Below, piece by piece: positions 63,518-64,000 of a stretch of 64,000 nt of DNA (its first letter is position 1; each line of letters opens with the position of its first letter). The stretch comes from Nitrososphaeraceae archaeon (GTDB taxonomy: Archaea; Thermoproteota; Nitrososphaeria; Nitrososphaerales; Nitrososphaeraceae). Location: positions 21,955 through 85,954 of the forward strand of contig JAJPHM010000013.1 of assembly GCA_021325295.1 (NCBI GenBank), given 5' to 3'. The position numbers were made by a program, and so were the translations under genes. The notes below the pieces were generated by a model, which was not told the origin of the DNA, did no database searches, and worked only from the letters and a program-made list of their open reading frames with translations.

Positions 63518-64000
63518 TTATGGCTCAATTTCTTTGAATGTTTGCTTAATTTTGGCAATATCATCTCCACATTTTCTTGTTGTTTTACTCGTAAATTTTC
63601 TAAACTCCTTTAAATCATCATCTGGCGCTCTTTTGTCCCACTCCTCCTTATAATACAGGTAATAAACATCAGGGTGCCCGTTTGCGACCCCCACTCCCAA
63701 GGTAGGATAGTACTTTTGAATGAATTTTATTGTAAAGTATCCTCTACGTGCAAAGTCTTTCATGCTCATTTTGGCATAGGCTAAGCTATCACAAATGAGA
63801 TCAGCCTTTACGCTACCACTCCCTATAGATTTGTACTTTCGGACTTGTCGTTTACCAAATTCATCTATATGATATAATTTTAGGTCGCTCTTTTGGCTCT
63901 GTTAACTTAAGCCATCACCTCCAACAAGCATGTCATAAATCGTATTCTGTCTGCGCCTGTATGTAGGTACAGTACAAACAATCTCAACCAATTCCAGACA
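63518..64000 (-). pseudogene. Proteasome-fold (Ntn-hydrolase-like) gene with a stop codon
   Basis: The frame continues to the window edge, broken only by TAA at 63902-63904. Translated through, YDMLVGGDGLS-stop-QSQKS leads to LKLYHIDEFGK, KSIGSGSVKADLICDSLAYA, ARRGYFTIKFIQKYYPTLGV and HPDVYYLYYKEEW. This follows the order of proteasome subunits (LLIGG, IYSID..G, TGSGS, ELAVRAI, GI.V..I). An 83-codon downstream piece from ATG 63769 could be made alone. The 5' end lies beyond the window. Confidence 0.6.

Overview
The window looks like chromosome from an ammonia-oxidising-type archaeon of the Nitrososphaeria (Thaumarchaeota), probably Nitrososphaerales. The evidence is the archaeal information-processing set: family-B DNA polymerase, NurA-HerA-Mre11-Rad50, an archaeal threonyl-tRNA synthetase with its own N-terminal domain, and the short form of PurA. 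Other support comes from AT-rich TATA boxes 20-35 bases upstream of starts (mostly leaderless), frequent TTG/GTG starts, secreted proteins with PEFG/PEF-type C-terminal sorting tails, a BluB for cobalamin, and a tRNA with an insertion in the D loop. No rRNA, amo or marker gene is present, so placement below class is inference.

Layout. 0-1 kb: a broken secreted-protein gene. 1.1-24.3 kb: a conserved core with MarC, DUF2795, DUF373, Nudix, pyrF, purA, several lineage-specific hypotheticals and zinc micro-proteins, thrS, an M24 peptidase, agmatinase, DNA polymerase B and, divergently, nurA-herA-mre11-rad50. 25.4-27.9 kb: a small foreign island between a 15-bp fragment of a tRNA-Arg 3' end and the intact intron-bearing tRNA-Arg(CCT). 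It carries three tandem small HTH genes, a HEPN-like gene and a RelE/ParE-type toxin-antitoxin pair, but no integrase. 28-44.6 kb: mixed core and accessory genes, including a large membrane-anchored HD/PDE-like protein, bluB, a spherulin-4-like secreted protein, tRNA-Val(GAC), a pyruvate/indolepyruvate-type decarboxylase between two copies of a short repeat, an EamA transporter, ChrB-like, PsbP-like, SDR and MEDS genes. 44.6-56 kb: an AT-rich cell-envelope region with an IS1595-type element, gene fragments, a YVTN propeller protein, PEF-CTERM-type proteins, and two paralogous zinc-motif proteins. 56-59 kb: a CDF metal transporter with three C-terminal metal-domain repeats and three micro-proteins. 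59.9-64 kb: a second accessory region with a divergent regulator module holding a Rossmann-like protein, an AbrB-like gene, a tyrosine recombinase split by a 10-bp tandem duplication, and a proteasome-fold gene interrupted by a stop codon.

Functionally, the core joins replication and double-strand-break repair (polB, nurA, herA, mre11, rad50) with pyrimidine and purine synthesis (pyrF, purA) and polyamine-type metabolism. The most likely undescribed systems are the HTH-triplet/HEPN island at 25.4-27.9 kb and the ArsR-like/Rossmann-like module at 59.9-61.8 kb.
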